This document shows, piece after piece, positions 8,643-17,087 of a DNA stretch of 64,000 nt. The DNA lies in the NCBI GenBank assembly GCA_965268275.1, contig OZ254168.1:186001-250000 (forward strand). The letters run 5' to 3'. Numbering within the stretch: position 1 is the stretch's first letter; each line of letters starts with the position of its first letter. The notes under the pieces are model-generated. The model did no database searches and was not told where the DNA came from. It saw only the letters and a program-made list of their open reading frames with translations. This DNA comes from AAA044-D11 sp965268275 (GTDB taxonomy: Bacteria; Actinomycetota; Actinomycetes; Nanopelagicales; Nanopelagicaceae). Made by a program: the position numbers and the translations under genes.

Positions 8643-10148
8643 CTAGTCGCGGAACTTCGTGGCATATTGCATGATTTTATTCTGGTCAGCATCTTTATTG
8701 TCGATGATTCCAGTCAGCTTGCCTTCGCACATCACAGCGATGCGATCTGACATCCGAAGGATCTCGGGAAGTTCTGAGGAGATCATGATGATTGATTTAC
8801 CCTCAGATGCAAGCTTTGTTAGAAGCTTGTAAATTTCATCTTTTGCGCCAACGTCAATACCTCGAGTCGGTTCGTCGAAAATCAAGATATCGCAATCTCG
8901 GGTAAGCCACTTAGCGATAACAACTTTCTGTTGGTTTCCGCCAGAAAGATTCTTTAAGAATTGATTTTCGGAAGGAGTTCTAATTGAAAGCTGTTTAATT
9001 GCATCTCTTGTTATCGACCCAGCAGATTTGGTCTTTAAAAAGCCAAACTTATTTGAAAATGAGGGAATTGAAGAGAGGATTGTATTGAAAGTTAGATTTT
9101 GAATTAACAGCAGACCATATCTCTTACGATCTTCAGAGAGGTAACCAATTCCGAATTTAACGGCATCCGATGGGCTCTTAATTTTTACCTCTTTGCCACG
9201 AAGAAAAATCTTTCCGGCAGTTTTTGGGTCTGCGCCGATTAGGGCACGTGCGAGTTCAGTGCGGCCAGCACCCATTAATCCCGCAAAGCCTAGAATTTCA
9301 CCTTTGTGAAGTTCGAAAGATACATCTTGCAAAAGTCTCACATCAGAAATTCCCTCAACCTTTAACACAACTTCGTTGCTGATTGGGCGAGCTTCTGGGC
9401 GCTGATCTTGATCAACTTTGCGTCCCACCATAAGTGAAATAACTTCTGGAATCGAAGTATCAGCGGTGTTCAAAGTCTTTACATATTCGCCATCTCTAAG
9501 GACCGTAATCCGGTCTGTTATCTTGCTGAGCTCTTCTAGGCGGTGAGAAATATAGACAACACCTTTGCCAGATGCTTTAAGCGCTCTAATGATTTTAAAT
9601 AGTGCTTCAGTTTCGGCCGGGGTAAGCGAAGAAGTTGGTTCGTCCATGATGATTACTTCGCCGCGATAGGAAACAGCCTTGGCAATTTCAACCATTTGTT
9701 GTTTGGCGATTGTAAGTTCGCCAACCTTTTGTTTCGGGTCTAACACCAATTCAAGTTCAGCTAGAAGTTCCTTGGCGGCTTTGTTTAGCCTTGATTCATC
9801 AAGAAACATACGACCTTTGCGGCGCTCTTCGCGCCCAATGAAAATATTCTGAGCAACTGTTAAATCTGGCATCAAGTTAAGTTCTTGATGAATGATGCTA
9901 ATTCCTAATTTTTGCGCCTCAAGTGGGCTGGAAACATTTACATTTTTGCTTTGATAGACGATTTCGCCGGTGTCCTTCTTGTAGATACCAGAAAGGATCT
10001 TCATCAGCGTTGATTTGCCAGCACCATTTTCGCCAACAATTGCGTGGACTTCACCTTTATTCAAATCAAATTGCACATTGTTAAGTGCCTTTACTCCAGG
10101 GAACTCCTTGCTCACACCAGTGATTGATAAGAGTTGTGACGTTGCCAT
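8643..10148 (-). CDS. Sugar ABC transporter ATP-binding protein (RbsA-like, double ABC domain)
   Basis: A tandem ATPase of 501 residues, the standard size for CUT2 transporters. The first ABC domain has Walker A GENGAGKS, signature LTIAKQQMVEIA and Walker B VIIMDEPTSSL. The second has the usual degenerate Walker A (GLMGAGRTELA), signature LSGGNQQK and Walker B ILIFDEPTRGID. The ATG at 10148 is chosen because a GGGGGAA box lies directly upstream; the TTG at 10160 would lie within that box. It follows the binding-protein gene after a hairpin-containing gap of 121 bases. Confidence 0.9.
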   Translation of the reverse strand: MATSQLLSITGVSKEFPGVKALNNVQFDLNKGEVHAIVGENGAGKSTLMKILSGIYKKDTGEIVYQSKNVNVSSPLEAQKLGISIIHQELNLMPDLTVAQNIFIGREERRKGRMFLDESRLNKAAKELLAELELVLDPKQKVGELTIAKQQMVEIAKAVSYRGEVIIMDEPTSSLTPAETEALFKIIRALKASGKGVVYISHRLEELSKITDRITVLRDGEYVKTLNTADTSIPEVISLMVGRKVDQDQRPEARPISNEVVLKVEGISDVRLLQDVSFELHKGEILGFAGLMGAGRTELARALIGADPKTAGKIFLRGKEVKIKSPSDAVKFGIGYLSEDRKRYGLLLIQNLTFNTILSSIPSFSNKFGFLKTKSAGSITRDAIKQLSIRTPSENQFLKNLSGGNQQKVVIAKWLTRDCDILIFDEPTRGIDVGAKDEIYKLLTKLASEGKSIIMISSELPEILRMSDRIAVMCEGKLTGIIDNKDADQNKIMQYATKFRD

Positions 10149-10203
10149 TGGTTCCCCCAATACTTAATAAAGCAATTTCTAATTTTCTTCATAATCTTAA
10201 AGC

Positions 10204-10233
10204 ATTATGGCCGGGATTGCTCCCGGCCATAAT
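10204..10233 (-). terminator. Intercistronic hairpin between sugar-binding protein and ATPase
   Basis: A perfect 13-bp stem (ATTATGGCCGGGA / TCCCGGCCATAAT) with a TTGC loop, in the gap between the binding-protein stop and the ATPase start. It lacks a long T-run on the minus strand, so it is more likely a partial attenuator or 3' stabiliser that raises binding protein over membrane components than a full stop. Confidence 0.65.
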
Positions 10234-10269
10234 TTATTACTTCTTACAAATTACTCGAATCAATTCGAA

Positions 10270-11268
10270 TTATTCGTAAAGGTTTCCTGCGATCTTTGGA
10301 TCTGAGATGTTCTTCTTATCGTAGTAGTAGAAACCAGTGTCGATAAGGTTCTTTGGAACTGTCTTGTTGCGAACGTAGTTAACTAGCGCTTCAACAGTCT
10401 TAGCTCCGATACCCATTGGGCTCTGTGTAATCGCACCTGATTGTAGGCCTGACTTGATGTTAGCCATTTGTTGCTTGCCTGAGTCAAATCCGATCAACTT
10501 AACTTTACCCTTGGTCAACTTAGCTGCCTTGAATGCCTGACCGGCACCAATTGAAACACCTTCGTTAGTTCCGTAGATACCCTTTAGATCCTTGTTTGCA
10601 ACTAGAGCTGCAGCAACGATTTCTTGAGCCTTTAGAGCATCTCCACCTTCTGAGTATTGAATTGGAAGAAGAGTGATGTTCTTGTACTTAGCCTTGATAC
10701 GGTTTACGAAACCATCGCGGCGATCAATACCAGTTTGGTTTGTTTGTGAGTGACCAACAACCAAAACCTTACCCTTGCCACCAATTAGTGCAGCTAACTT
10801 GTCAGCTGCTAGAGATCCTGCAGCCTTGCTGTTTGTGTAAGCAACACCAAGAGCACAGTCAGAGCTTTCGCCTAGAGCAGGAACTCCACCTGGGCAGCTA
10901 GCGGCTGTATCGAACATGTAAACAGGAATTTTTGCATCTTTTGCAGCCTTTAGTTGAACAAGTGATTCTGTTGTTCCAAGAGCTGCGTAACCGATTGCAT
11001 CTGGACGAAGAGCAATTGCACCAGCAAGCATTTCAAGTTGCTTGTCGATCATTGTTTCGTTAGCTGGGCCTTGGAAGCGAATTGTTGCATTCATCTTCTT
11101 AGCTTGCTCTTCAGCACCCTTTTTAACAGCTTGCCAGAATTGGTGAGTTTCACCCTTTGAAACTAATTCGATCTTTAGTGTCTTGTCAGCAGCGTTAACA
11201 GCTGAACCAGTTCCGACAACTAATGCCATTGCTGATGCAACAGCAACGATAGTTAGGACTTTCTTCAT
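10270..11268 (-). CDS. Sugar ABC transporter substrate-binding protein
   Basis: A secreted binding protein (332 residues) of the Peripla_BP_4 / ribose-rhamnose type. A Sec signal peptide is visible (MKKVLTIVAVASAMALVVG, cleavage near VNAADK). The mature protein has family features such as FQGPANETMIDKQLEMLAGA, KIPVYMFDTAA and YGTNEGVSIGAGQA. The ATG at 11268 is chosen because AAGGAAACAA precedes it and the signal peptide begins there; the longer frame to 11337 adds a non-signal-like stretch. It is the first importer gene, 133 bases after the lactonase gene. L-fucose or another deoxy sugar is suggested by context. Confidence 0.88.
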   Translation of the reverse strand: MKKVLTIVAVASAMALVVGTGSAVNAADKTLKIELVSKGETHQFWQAVKKGAEEQAKKMNATIRFQGPANETMIDKQLEMLAGAIALRPDAIGYAALGTTESLVQLKAAKDAKIPVYMFDTAASCPGGVPALGESSDCALGVAYTNSKAAGSLAADKLAALIGGKGKVLVVGHSQTNQTGIDRRDGFVNRIKAKYKNITLLPIQYSEGGDALKAQEIVAAALVANKDLKGIYGTNEGVSIGAGQAFKAAKLTKGKVKLIGFDSGKQQMANIKSGLQSGAITQSPMGIGAKTVEALVNYVRNKTVPKNLIDTGFYYYDKKNISDPKIAGNLYE

Positions 11269-11401
11269 TTGTTTCCTTTCGAAAGCAGCGGAATCGCTGT
11301 GGCAGAACTCTATAAAGGATGTAGCCACCAAGTCCATACGGAGATTGTTGGCGACAGGCTTGGGCAGCCTTTGTTATCAAATTGTTACCTATTTGCTGGG
11401 C

Positions 11402-12247
11402 TTATTGGGCTAGTCCGTAGGCGGCAGCTGCGGTTTTATGCCAGAAGAATTCAGCCTCGCTTGGACTAAGTCCAGAAGTTAGGGCTTCGGCTAATTCAAC
11501 GATTTGTGAGTAGGTCCCACCCAAATTTGAAACCGGCCAATCCGATCCAAACATTAATCTTTGTGGAGTAAAGATTTCGATTACATGATCAACATAAGGT
11601 TTGAAATCTTTTACTTGCCAGTCTCTCCAATTTGCTTCGGTAACTAAACCAGAAACTTTGCAGAGCACATTTGGAAAAGTTGCAAGTTCGGTTATTAAAG
11701 ATTTCCAGGGTTCTATTTCTTTTTTTGCGATGTAAGGTTTCGAAATATGATCCATTACAAATAGCACATCAGGACAGGCACGAACTAAATTAATTGCTGC
11801 TGACAATTCTGGTGTCTTGGTTAGTAAGTCAAAAGTAATTCCAAGTTCTCCAAGCTTTTTAACATTCGCAATGGTTTGGGCCTTGGCCAAATAATTTGGG
11901 TCCGGGTGGTCTTGAGCGATATCTCGGATACTTTTTAAGTATTCGCTACCAGATAAATCAAGGTATTGGTGCAGGTGTGCGATCGCATCTGGAGCATCAA
12001 TCTGCAGCCAACCTACAACTGCTCCGACAAGTTGTTCGGATTGCGCAATGGCCAGAAGTTCTGGGGTCTCGGCATAGTCAGTAACTGTTTGGACCAATAT
12101 TGTTTTTTCTATTCCAGTGCCAGAAATAGCCTGGTGTAAATCAGAGATTGCAAAATTCCTACGGATTGGTTGCATCGCATCGCCGGTAATCCACTCTTGA
12201 TCTCGAACCGAAAGATCCCAAATATGGTGATGTGAATCGATGCGCAT
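11402..12247 (-). CDS. L-fuconolactonase-like amidohydrolase
   Basis: An amidohydrolase-superfamily protein (281 residues, COG3618 type) expected to open L-fucono-1,5-lactone to L-fuconate, the second step of oxidative L-fucose breakdown. The metal motif HHH at residues 6-8 (IDSHHHIWD) and the late aspartate in LMFGSDWPVSNLGG are visible, as in characterised L-fuconolactonases and related pyrone-dicarboxylate lactonases. It lies 12 bases after the 2-hydroxyacid dehydrogenase and is the last enzyme gene before the importer. Substrate is assigned from operon context with L-fuconate dehydratase, so it is an inference. Confidence 0.78.
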   Translation of the reverse strand: MRIDSHHHIWDLSVRDQEWITGDAMQPIRRNFAISDLHQAISGTGIEKTILVQTVTDYAETPELLAIAQSEQLVGAVVGWLQIDAPDAIAHLHQYLDLSGSEYLKSIRDIAQDHPDPNYLAKAQTIANVKKLGELGITFDLLTKTPELSAAINLVRACPDVLFVMDHISKPYIAKKEIEPWKSLITELATFPNVLCKVSGLVTEANWRDWQVKDFKPYVDHVIEIFTPQRLMFGSDWPVSNLGGTYSQIVELAEALTSGLSPSEAEFFWHKTAAAAYGLAQ

Positions 12248-12259
12248 TTTTAAATCAAG

Positions 12260-13162
12260 TTACCCAACAGCGACAATATTGTTAAGCGGTTTTCCTTCTG
12301 CCAACAACTTAAGTTGGGATTCCACTAATTTGCGACCACGAGGTTCAAATGCGGTCGAGTTTCCACCGACATGAGGGACTAACAATAAATTCTTGGCTTT
12401 CCAAAGTGGATGGCCTGAAGGAAGTGGTTCTGGATCAGTGACGTCGAGTGCGGCATAAATTCGACCCGAATTTAATTCAGCGATCAGCGCTTCGGTTTCG
12501 ATGATTGGACCACGAGCGACATTAACTATTAGCGCGCCATCTTTCATCTTGGCTAATCGTTCTTTATTGAACATATGTCTAGATTCATCGTTAAGCGGCA
12601 AGATTAAAATCACGATATCTAGGCTTGGAAGATGCTTATCTAGTTCATCGATTTTGATTGAACCATCTCGTCCTGATTTCGAGAAGCTGGTAACGCTGAC
12701 ATCAAAGCCCGAGAGATTCTTAACCACTTGTTTACCAATTGAACCAAAACCGATTACACCAATTTTGCTATCTGACAGAGATGTGAACCTGCGATGATCC
12801 CAAGTCCCAGCTATTTGGTCACGAATAAATTCTGGAAAACCGCGTCTAGATGCAAGTGCAAGTCCAACGGCAAGTTCTGCTGTTGATGCATCGTGCACGC
12901 CGCTGGCATTGCAAAGCGTTAGTCCCGGACGAAGATATGCAAGCGCATCGTCATAACCGGCATTTGGCATCTGAAGATATTTTAAGTTTGGCATCTTTGC
13001 GGCATATGAAAGCGCAGCTGCGCCTCCCATATAAGAAGGAACATAGAATTCAATTTGCGAGAGATCCGAGGTGTCGAGCGGAAAATTTGCCGGTGATTTA
13101 AGTTCCACATTGCCAGGCACATTCAAATCTGGCCATTGGGCCCAAGCCACAAGTTTGCTCAT
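12260..13162 (-). CDS. D-2-hydroxyacid dehydrogenase family protein
   Basis: An NAD(P)-dependent 2-hydroxyacid dehydrogenase (300 residues). It has the Rossmann motif GFGSIG (138-143) and the catalytic triad R217 (VNVARGP), E245 (VTDPEP) and H274 (PHVGG). The N-terminal half is shorter than in phosphoglycerate dehydrogenase and there is no ACT domain. It sits in the fucose operon 3 bases after the FAH-family hydrolase gene, yet the standard route needs no such enzyme. It may interconvert a 2-keto and a 2-hydroxy acid (pyruvate/lactate or a deoxy-keto acid), but this is a guess. Confidence 0.8.
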   Translation of the reverse strand: MSKLVAWAQWPDLNVPGNVELKSPANFPLDTSDLSQIEFYVPSYMGGAAALSYAAKMPNLKYLQMPNAGYDDALAYLRPGLTLCNASGVHDASTAELAVGLALASRRGFPEFIRDQIAGTWDHRRFTSLSDSKIGVIGFGSIGKQVVKNLSGFDVSVTSFSKSGRDGSIKIDELDKHLPSLDIVILILPLNDESRHMFNKERLAKMKDGALIVNVARGPIIETEALIAELNSGRIYAALDVTDPEPLPSGHPLWKAKNLLLVPHVGGNSTAFEPRGRKLVESQLKLLAEGKPLNNIVAVG

Positions 13163-13165
13163 TGA

Positions 13166-14011
13166 TTAGCGCCTCTCGGGAATAACTTCGACTGAATTGG
13201 TTAACTTACCAATTCCGGCAACATCAATTTCAACTACATCCCCGGCGGCAAGTGAAATATCTAATGGCGGAACAATGCCGGTGCCGGTAGAAAGAATTAC
13301 TCCATGCGGAAAGTCCTGGCATCTGAATAGATAGGTAATCAAATCTTCTAAGGTTCGATTAAGCGCAGCTAAAGATGTCTCGGCTTCCCAGGCAACCGCG
13401 GTACCTCGCAAGATTTTTGCTTTGATTTTCATTTCGGCAGGTGCTGGGGCAAGCCAGGTTGGCGTGATGTCTGGGCCAATTGCAGTTGATCCAATATAAA
13501 TTTTCGCCTGCGAAAGGTAGAGCGGATTCTCACCTTCGATTGTCCGGGCGGTCATGTCATTGCAGATCGCGTAGCCAATTATTTCTCGATACTTATTTAT
13601 ATATATCGCAACTTCAGGTTCTGGAACTGAAGCATCAGAGTCATAGCGAATACCAACTGGTGCATTTGTTCCACGGGCGCGTACTGCATTGGATTTAAAG
13701 AAGAGCTCGGGGCGATCGGCTTCATAAACTCGCTGATAAACATCAGGAACCCCAGATTCTTCTTTGCGAGCATCACGGGAACGAAGATAGGTAACACCGG
13801 CGCCCCAAAGTTCAATTTCAGGAGAAATCGGAGCAACTAAATCTCCAGTAATCGATCCAGAAGTTTTTGTCACAGCACTCTTTAATTGATCTAATGTCAG
13901 ATGCATGGCCTGTGTCAAAGTTGGAATTTGCTCGACACCAGAATGAACCCCATCGGCCGTTACTGCAAATTGGTAAGCATTTGTTTGGTTAGCGATAATT
14001 GAGAATTTCAT
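13166..14011 (-). CDS. FAH-family hydrolase, likely 2,4-diketo-3-deoxy-L-fuconate hydrolase
   Basis: A fumarylacetoacetate-hydrolase-family protein (281 residues). The metal ligands E131 and E133 (VPEPEVAIYI) and D152 (CNDMTAR) are present. In the oxidative L-fucose route, a member of this family cleaves 2,4-diketo-3-deoxy-L-fuconate to pyruvate and L-lactate, fitting the neighbouring dehydratase and SDR. The start overlaps the end of the aldo/keto reductase gene by 4 bases (ATGA type), so the two are translationally coupled. The assignment rests on family plus context; FAH-family members also act on other 2-keto-3-deoxy acids. Confidence 0.78.
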   Translation of the reverse strand: MKFSIIANQTNAYQFAVTADGVHSGVEQIPTLTQAMHLTLDQLKSAVTKTSGSITGDLVAPISPEIELWGAGVTYLRSRDARKEESGVPDVYQRVYEADRPELFFKSNAVRARGTNAPVGIRYDSDASVPEPEVAIYINKYREIIGYAICNDMTARTIEGENPLYLSQAKIYIGSTAIGPDITPTWLAPAPAEMKIKAKILRGTAVAWEAETSLAALNRTLEDLITYLFRCQDFPHGVILSTGTGIVPPLDISLAAGDVVEIDVAGIGKLTNSVEVIPERR

Positions 14012-14985
14012 AGTGGCATCTTTTCAATTAGGCCAGCATCTTCGAGCTGGTTCCAGATATCTTCTGGAAGTTCTAAATCAAAGTCAGCCATATTGGCCAA
14101 CAACTCTTTACTATTTCGTGAACCAGTTAAGACCGAAGTAACCGCAGAATGGCGAAGTGGAAATTGAAGTGCTGCAGCGGTCAACGGAATATCAAGTTTT
14201 TTCAGGAATGCAGCGATATCTTGCGCCTTCTTAATGATTTCATCTGAAGCCGGTAGATATTCAAATGTTGCACCAGGTTTTGGATCTGCTAAAACTCCAG
14301 AGTTAAATACGCCACCGATAGTGATATCAACTTTTCGTTCTAGGGCATAAGGCAATAATTTATTCTGCGCACTTTGATCAAGCAAGGTATATCGGCCAGC
14401 TAGTAGCACGATGTCAAGATCAACGTTCTTCATAATTTCAATTGCGACATCACAAAAGTTAATTCCGATTCCGACCGCCTTGATAATTCCCTGACGTTTT
14501 AAATCTGCAAGAACTGGGTATGCAATATTTATTGCTTGCGGGATATGATTTTCAGCATCGTGCATCAGTGCAATATCAATATGGTCCACACCTAAGCGTT
14601 TCAAACTTTCATCAAGTGAACGCTTTATCCCATCGGCGGAATAATCAAAAATTGGTTGGATATGTGGATCTGCATCTGGAAACCAGGGGACTGGGTCAGC
14701 CTTCTCAACCCAATTAAGAACTCGACCAACCTTTGTTTGTAATACAAAGGGTTCGGTTACTTTTCCAAGAATGCGACCAAGGCGCTCTTCGGCCAGACCG
14801 TGTCCATATAGTGGAGCGGTATCAAAGTAATTCATTCCATTTTCTAGTGCGGTATGAATTAATTGATCGCTCTCAGAAATATCAACTGACTTAAACAAGC
14901 CGGCTAGCGGAGCAGTTCCAAGGCTAAGTCTGGTTAGTTCAAGGTCTGCGCGCTTCATGCCAATTTTCTGGTTATGCCGCGCCAT
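14008..14985 (-). CDS. Aldo/keto reductase, likely L-fucose (D-threo-aldose) 1-dehydrogenase
   Basis: An aldo/keto reductase of 325 residues with the family tetrad D55, Y60, K85 and H132 (in YFDTAPLYG, LQTKVG and LMHDAEN). It resembles the D-threo-aldose/L-fucose 1-dehydrogenase and pyridoxal 4-dehydrogenase branch, whose members oxidise L-fucose at C1 to the lactone. It is the first gene of the minus-strand operon, 67 bases from the divergent L-fuconate dehydratase. No Shine-Dalgarno is seen; TACGAT lies 7 bases before the ATG, compatible with a leaderless transcript. An alternative ATG lies at 14958. Confidence 0.8.
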   Translation of the reverse strand: MARHNQKIGMKRADLELTRLSLGTAPLAGLFKSVDISESDQLIHTALENGMNYFDTAPLYGHGLAEERLGRILGKVTEPFVLQTKVGRVLNWVEKADPVPWFPDADPHIQPIFDYSADGIKRSLDESLKRLGVDHIDIALMHDAENHIPQAINIAYPVLADLKRQGIIKAVGIGINFCDVAIEIMKNVDLDIVLLAGRYTLLDQSAQNKLLPYALERKVDITIGGVFNSGVLADPKPGATFEYLPASDEIIKKAQDIAAFLKKLDIPLTAAALQFPLRHSAVTSVLTGSRNSKELLANMADFDLELPEDIWNQLEDAGLIEKMPL

Positions 14986-15052
14986 GAAATTTATCGTATA
15001 GGATTTTTGCTAAGAAGCGAAGCATTTATATCTAAAACCGCAAAGGAATGGC

Positions 15053-16351
15053 ATGCCAAAGATTACTGGCTTTAAAACTATCGATGTCAGATTTCCAACC
15101 TCACGTGGTTTAGATGGTTCTGATGCAATGAATAAGGAACCAGATTATTCAGCTGCACTTGTAATTCTTGAAACTGATGATCCAAACCTTGAAGGTCATG
15201 GCTTTGTATTTACTTGTGGTCGCGGAAATGATTTGCAGTGCGATGCAATTGAATTGTTAGCGCCTTATGCAGTTGGTCGCGATATCGCTGATCTTGCAAC
15301 AAGCATGGGGGATTTTGCGCGTAGCTTGGTCAGAGATTCACAAATTCGCTGGCTTGGCCCAGAAAAAGGCGTTACTCAGATGGCCGCTGGTGCTGTCGTA
15401 AATGCTGCATGGGATCTAGTAACGAAACATGCAAAGAAACCACTCTGGAAATTCTTATCTGATTTATCCCCTGAAGAAATAGTTGAACTAATTGATTTCC
15501 GTTACATAACAGATGCGCTTACACCAGAAGAAGCGCTAGAAATTTTGCGCAAGGCTCAACCAAATCGCGCTGCGAATGAAGCACAACTAATTAAAGAAGG
15601 CCTGCCGGCATACACAACGACTCCGGGCTGGCTTGGATACACCGATGAGAAAATGGTTCGTCTAGCAAAGCAAGCAGTAGCAGATGGTTATAAGTTAATT
15701 AAATTGAAGTGTGGTGGAAATCTGGAAGATGACAAACGTCGCCTTCGTCTGGCACGTGAAGCTGTTGGCCCAGATATAAAAATTTCAATCGATGCCAATC
15801 AAGTTTGGGATGTAAACCAAGCAATCGAATGGATTAAGGGAATCGGCGATGTAAATCTGCATTGGGTCGAAGAGCCTACAAACCCAGATGATGTTTTGGG
15901 ACATGCAACTATTGCTAAGGCAATTGCACCAGTGCGTGTAGCAACTGGCGAACATGGCATGAATCGCATTATTTTTAAGCAGATGTTGCAAGCCAAATCA
16001 TTCTCATTCATGCAGATTGATGCAACTCGAGTTGCCGGCGTTAATGAGAACTTGGCAAATATCTTGATGGCTGCAAAATTTGGAATTCCGGTCTGCCCGC
16101 ATGCTGGTGGCGTTGGCTTGTGCGAACTAGTTCAGCATCTTGCAATGTTTGATGCAGTTGCTGTTACTGGACATCATGCCGATCGAGTTGTTGAATTTGT
16201 TGACCACTTGCATGAACACTTTGTTGTCCCAACAGATATTCAAAATGCGCACTACATGCCACCACAAAAGCCGGGCACAGGTGGCGAGATGTATGCCCAA
16301 ACTATTTCTGACTTCACATTTCCAACAGGCAAAGAATGGATAAACGCATGA
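15053..16351 (+). CDS. fucD: L-fuconate dehydratase
   Basis: An enolase-superfamily dehydratase (432 residues) converting L-fuconate to 2-keto-3-deoxy-L-fuconate. Its length and layout match characterised FucD. Catalytic residues align almost one-to-one with the Xanthomonas enzyme: K217/K219 (IKLKC), D247 (SIDANQ), E273/E274 (WVEEP), E300 (TGEH) and H350 (CPHAGG). The N-terminal block (VRFPTSRGLDGSDAMN) is specific to this subgroup, so this is the firmest substrate clue in the cluster. An AAAGGAA box precedes the ATG. It diverges from the aldo/keto reductase and overlaps the next SDR by 4 bases. Confidence 0.9.
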   Translation: MPKITGFKTIDVRFPTSRGLDGSDAMNKEPDYSAALVILETDDPNLEGHGFVFTCGRGNDLQCDAIELLAPYAVGRDIADLATSMGDFARSLVRDSQIRWLGPEKGVTQMAAGAVVNAAWDLVTKHAKKPLWKFLSDLSPEEIVELIDFRYITDALTPEEALEILRKAQPNRAANEAQLIKEGLPAYTTTPGWLGYTDEKMVRLAKQAVADGYKLIKLKCGGNLEDDKRRLRLAREAVGPDIKISIDANQVWDVNQAIEWIKGIGDVNLHWVEEPTNPDDVLGHATIAKAIAPVRVATGEHGMNRIIFKQMLQAKSFSFMQIDATRVAGVNENLANILMAAKFGIPVCPHAGGVGLCELVQHLAMFDAVAVTGHHADRVVEFVDHLHEHFVVPTDIQNAHYMPPQKPGTGGEMYAQTISDFTFPTGKEWINA

Positions 16352-17085
16352 GCACTGAGTTCGCAGGATTAACCGCAGTTGTAACCGGAGCCGGTTCTGG
16401 AATCGGACTTGCTACCGCAAAAATTTTGAAGGAGCGCGGCGCCACGGTTTACGGTTTTGATTTAGCTGAAGGTGGAATGTCTGGCATCGCAACTTGGGTT
16501 CAATGCGATCTTGGCGACGATGCTTCAGTAGCAAAAGCCTTTGAAGGAATTACTAAGTTAGACATACTTATTAACAACGCTGCAATCAGTGCAGTTGGAA
16601 CAATCGAAAGTAACTCTTCTGAAGAATGGCTAAAAGTAATGAACGTTAACGTTCTCGGAATTGTTCGCACTTCAAAGTCAGCGCTACCACTGTTGCGCAA
16701 GAGCAAAGCAGCTTCAATTGTTAATACTTGTTCAGTTGCCGCCACTGCAGGAATTCCAAAGCGCGCGGTTTACAGTGCTTCAAAGGGTGCGGTTCTCTCA
16801 CTGACACTTGCAATGGCCAATGACCATATTGCTGATGGCGTTCGAGTTAACTGCGTAAATCCTGGAACCGCAGATACTCCTTGGGTTCAAAGGTTACTTG
16901 CGCAAGCTGCCGACCCAGTTGCAGAGCGCAAAGCACTTGAAGCTCGCCAACCACTTGGCCGCTTGGTTTCATCAGAAGAAGTTGCTAGCGCAATTTGTTA
17001 TTTAGCTAGCCCACTTCAGGGTTCAACAACTGGAACTTCTTTAGTAGTAGATGGTGGAATGCAAGGACTTCGTATTCCTAAGTAG
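16348..17085 (+). CDS. SDR, likely 2-keto-3-deoxy-L-fuconate dehydrogenase
   Basis: A short-chain dehydrogenase of 245 residues with TGAGSGIG (13-20), NNA (76-78), S129, and YSASK (Y142, K146). In the oxidative fucose route an SDR oxidises 2-keto-3-deoxy-L-fuconate at C4 to the 2,4-diketo acid, the substrate of the FAH-family hydrolase encoded divergently. The ATG at 16348 overlaps the fucD stop (ATGA); the upstream ATG at 16336 is an alternative. The two-gene unit fucD-SDR ends 2 bases before the convergent msrB gene. Confidence 0.82.
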   Translation: MSTEFAGLTAVVTGAGSGIGLATAKILKERGATVYGFDLAEGGMSGIATWVQCDLGDDASVAKAFEGITKLDILINNAAISAVGTIESNSSEEWLKVMNVNVLGIVRTSKSALPLLRKSKAASIVNTCSVAATAGIPKRAVYSASKGAVLSLTLAMANDHIADGVRVNCVNPGTADTPWVQRLLAQAADPVAERKALEARQPLGRLVSSEEVASAICYLASPLQGSTTGTSLVVDGGMQGLRIPK

Positions 17086-17087
17086 AA

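Noticed and set aside
7559..10233. Sugar-operon hairpins as dispersed mobile repeats (REP elements)
   Set aside because: The two hairpins share no sequence with each other or with the livK terminator, so they are not copies of one element.
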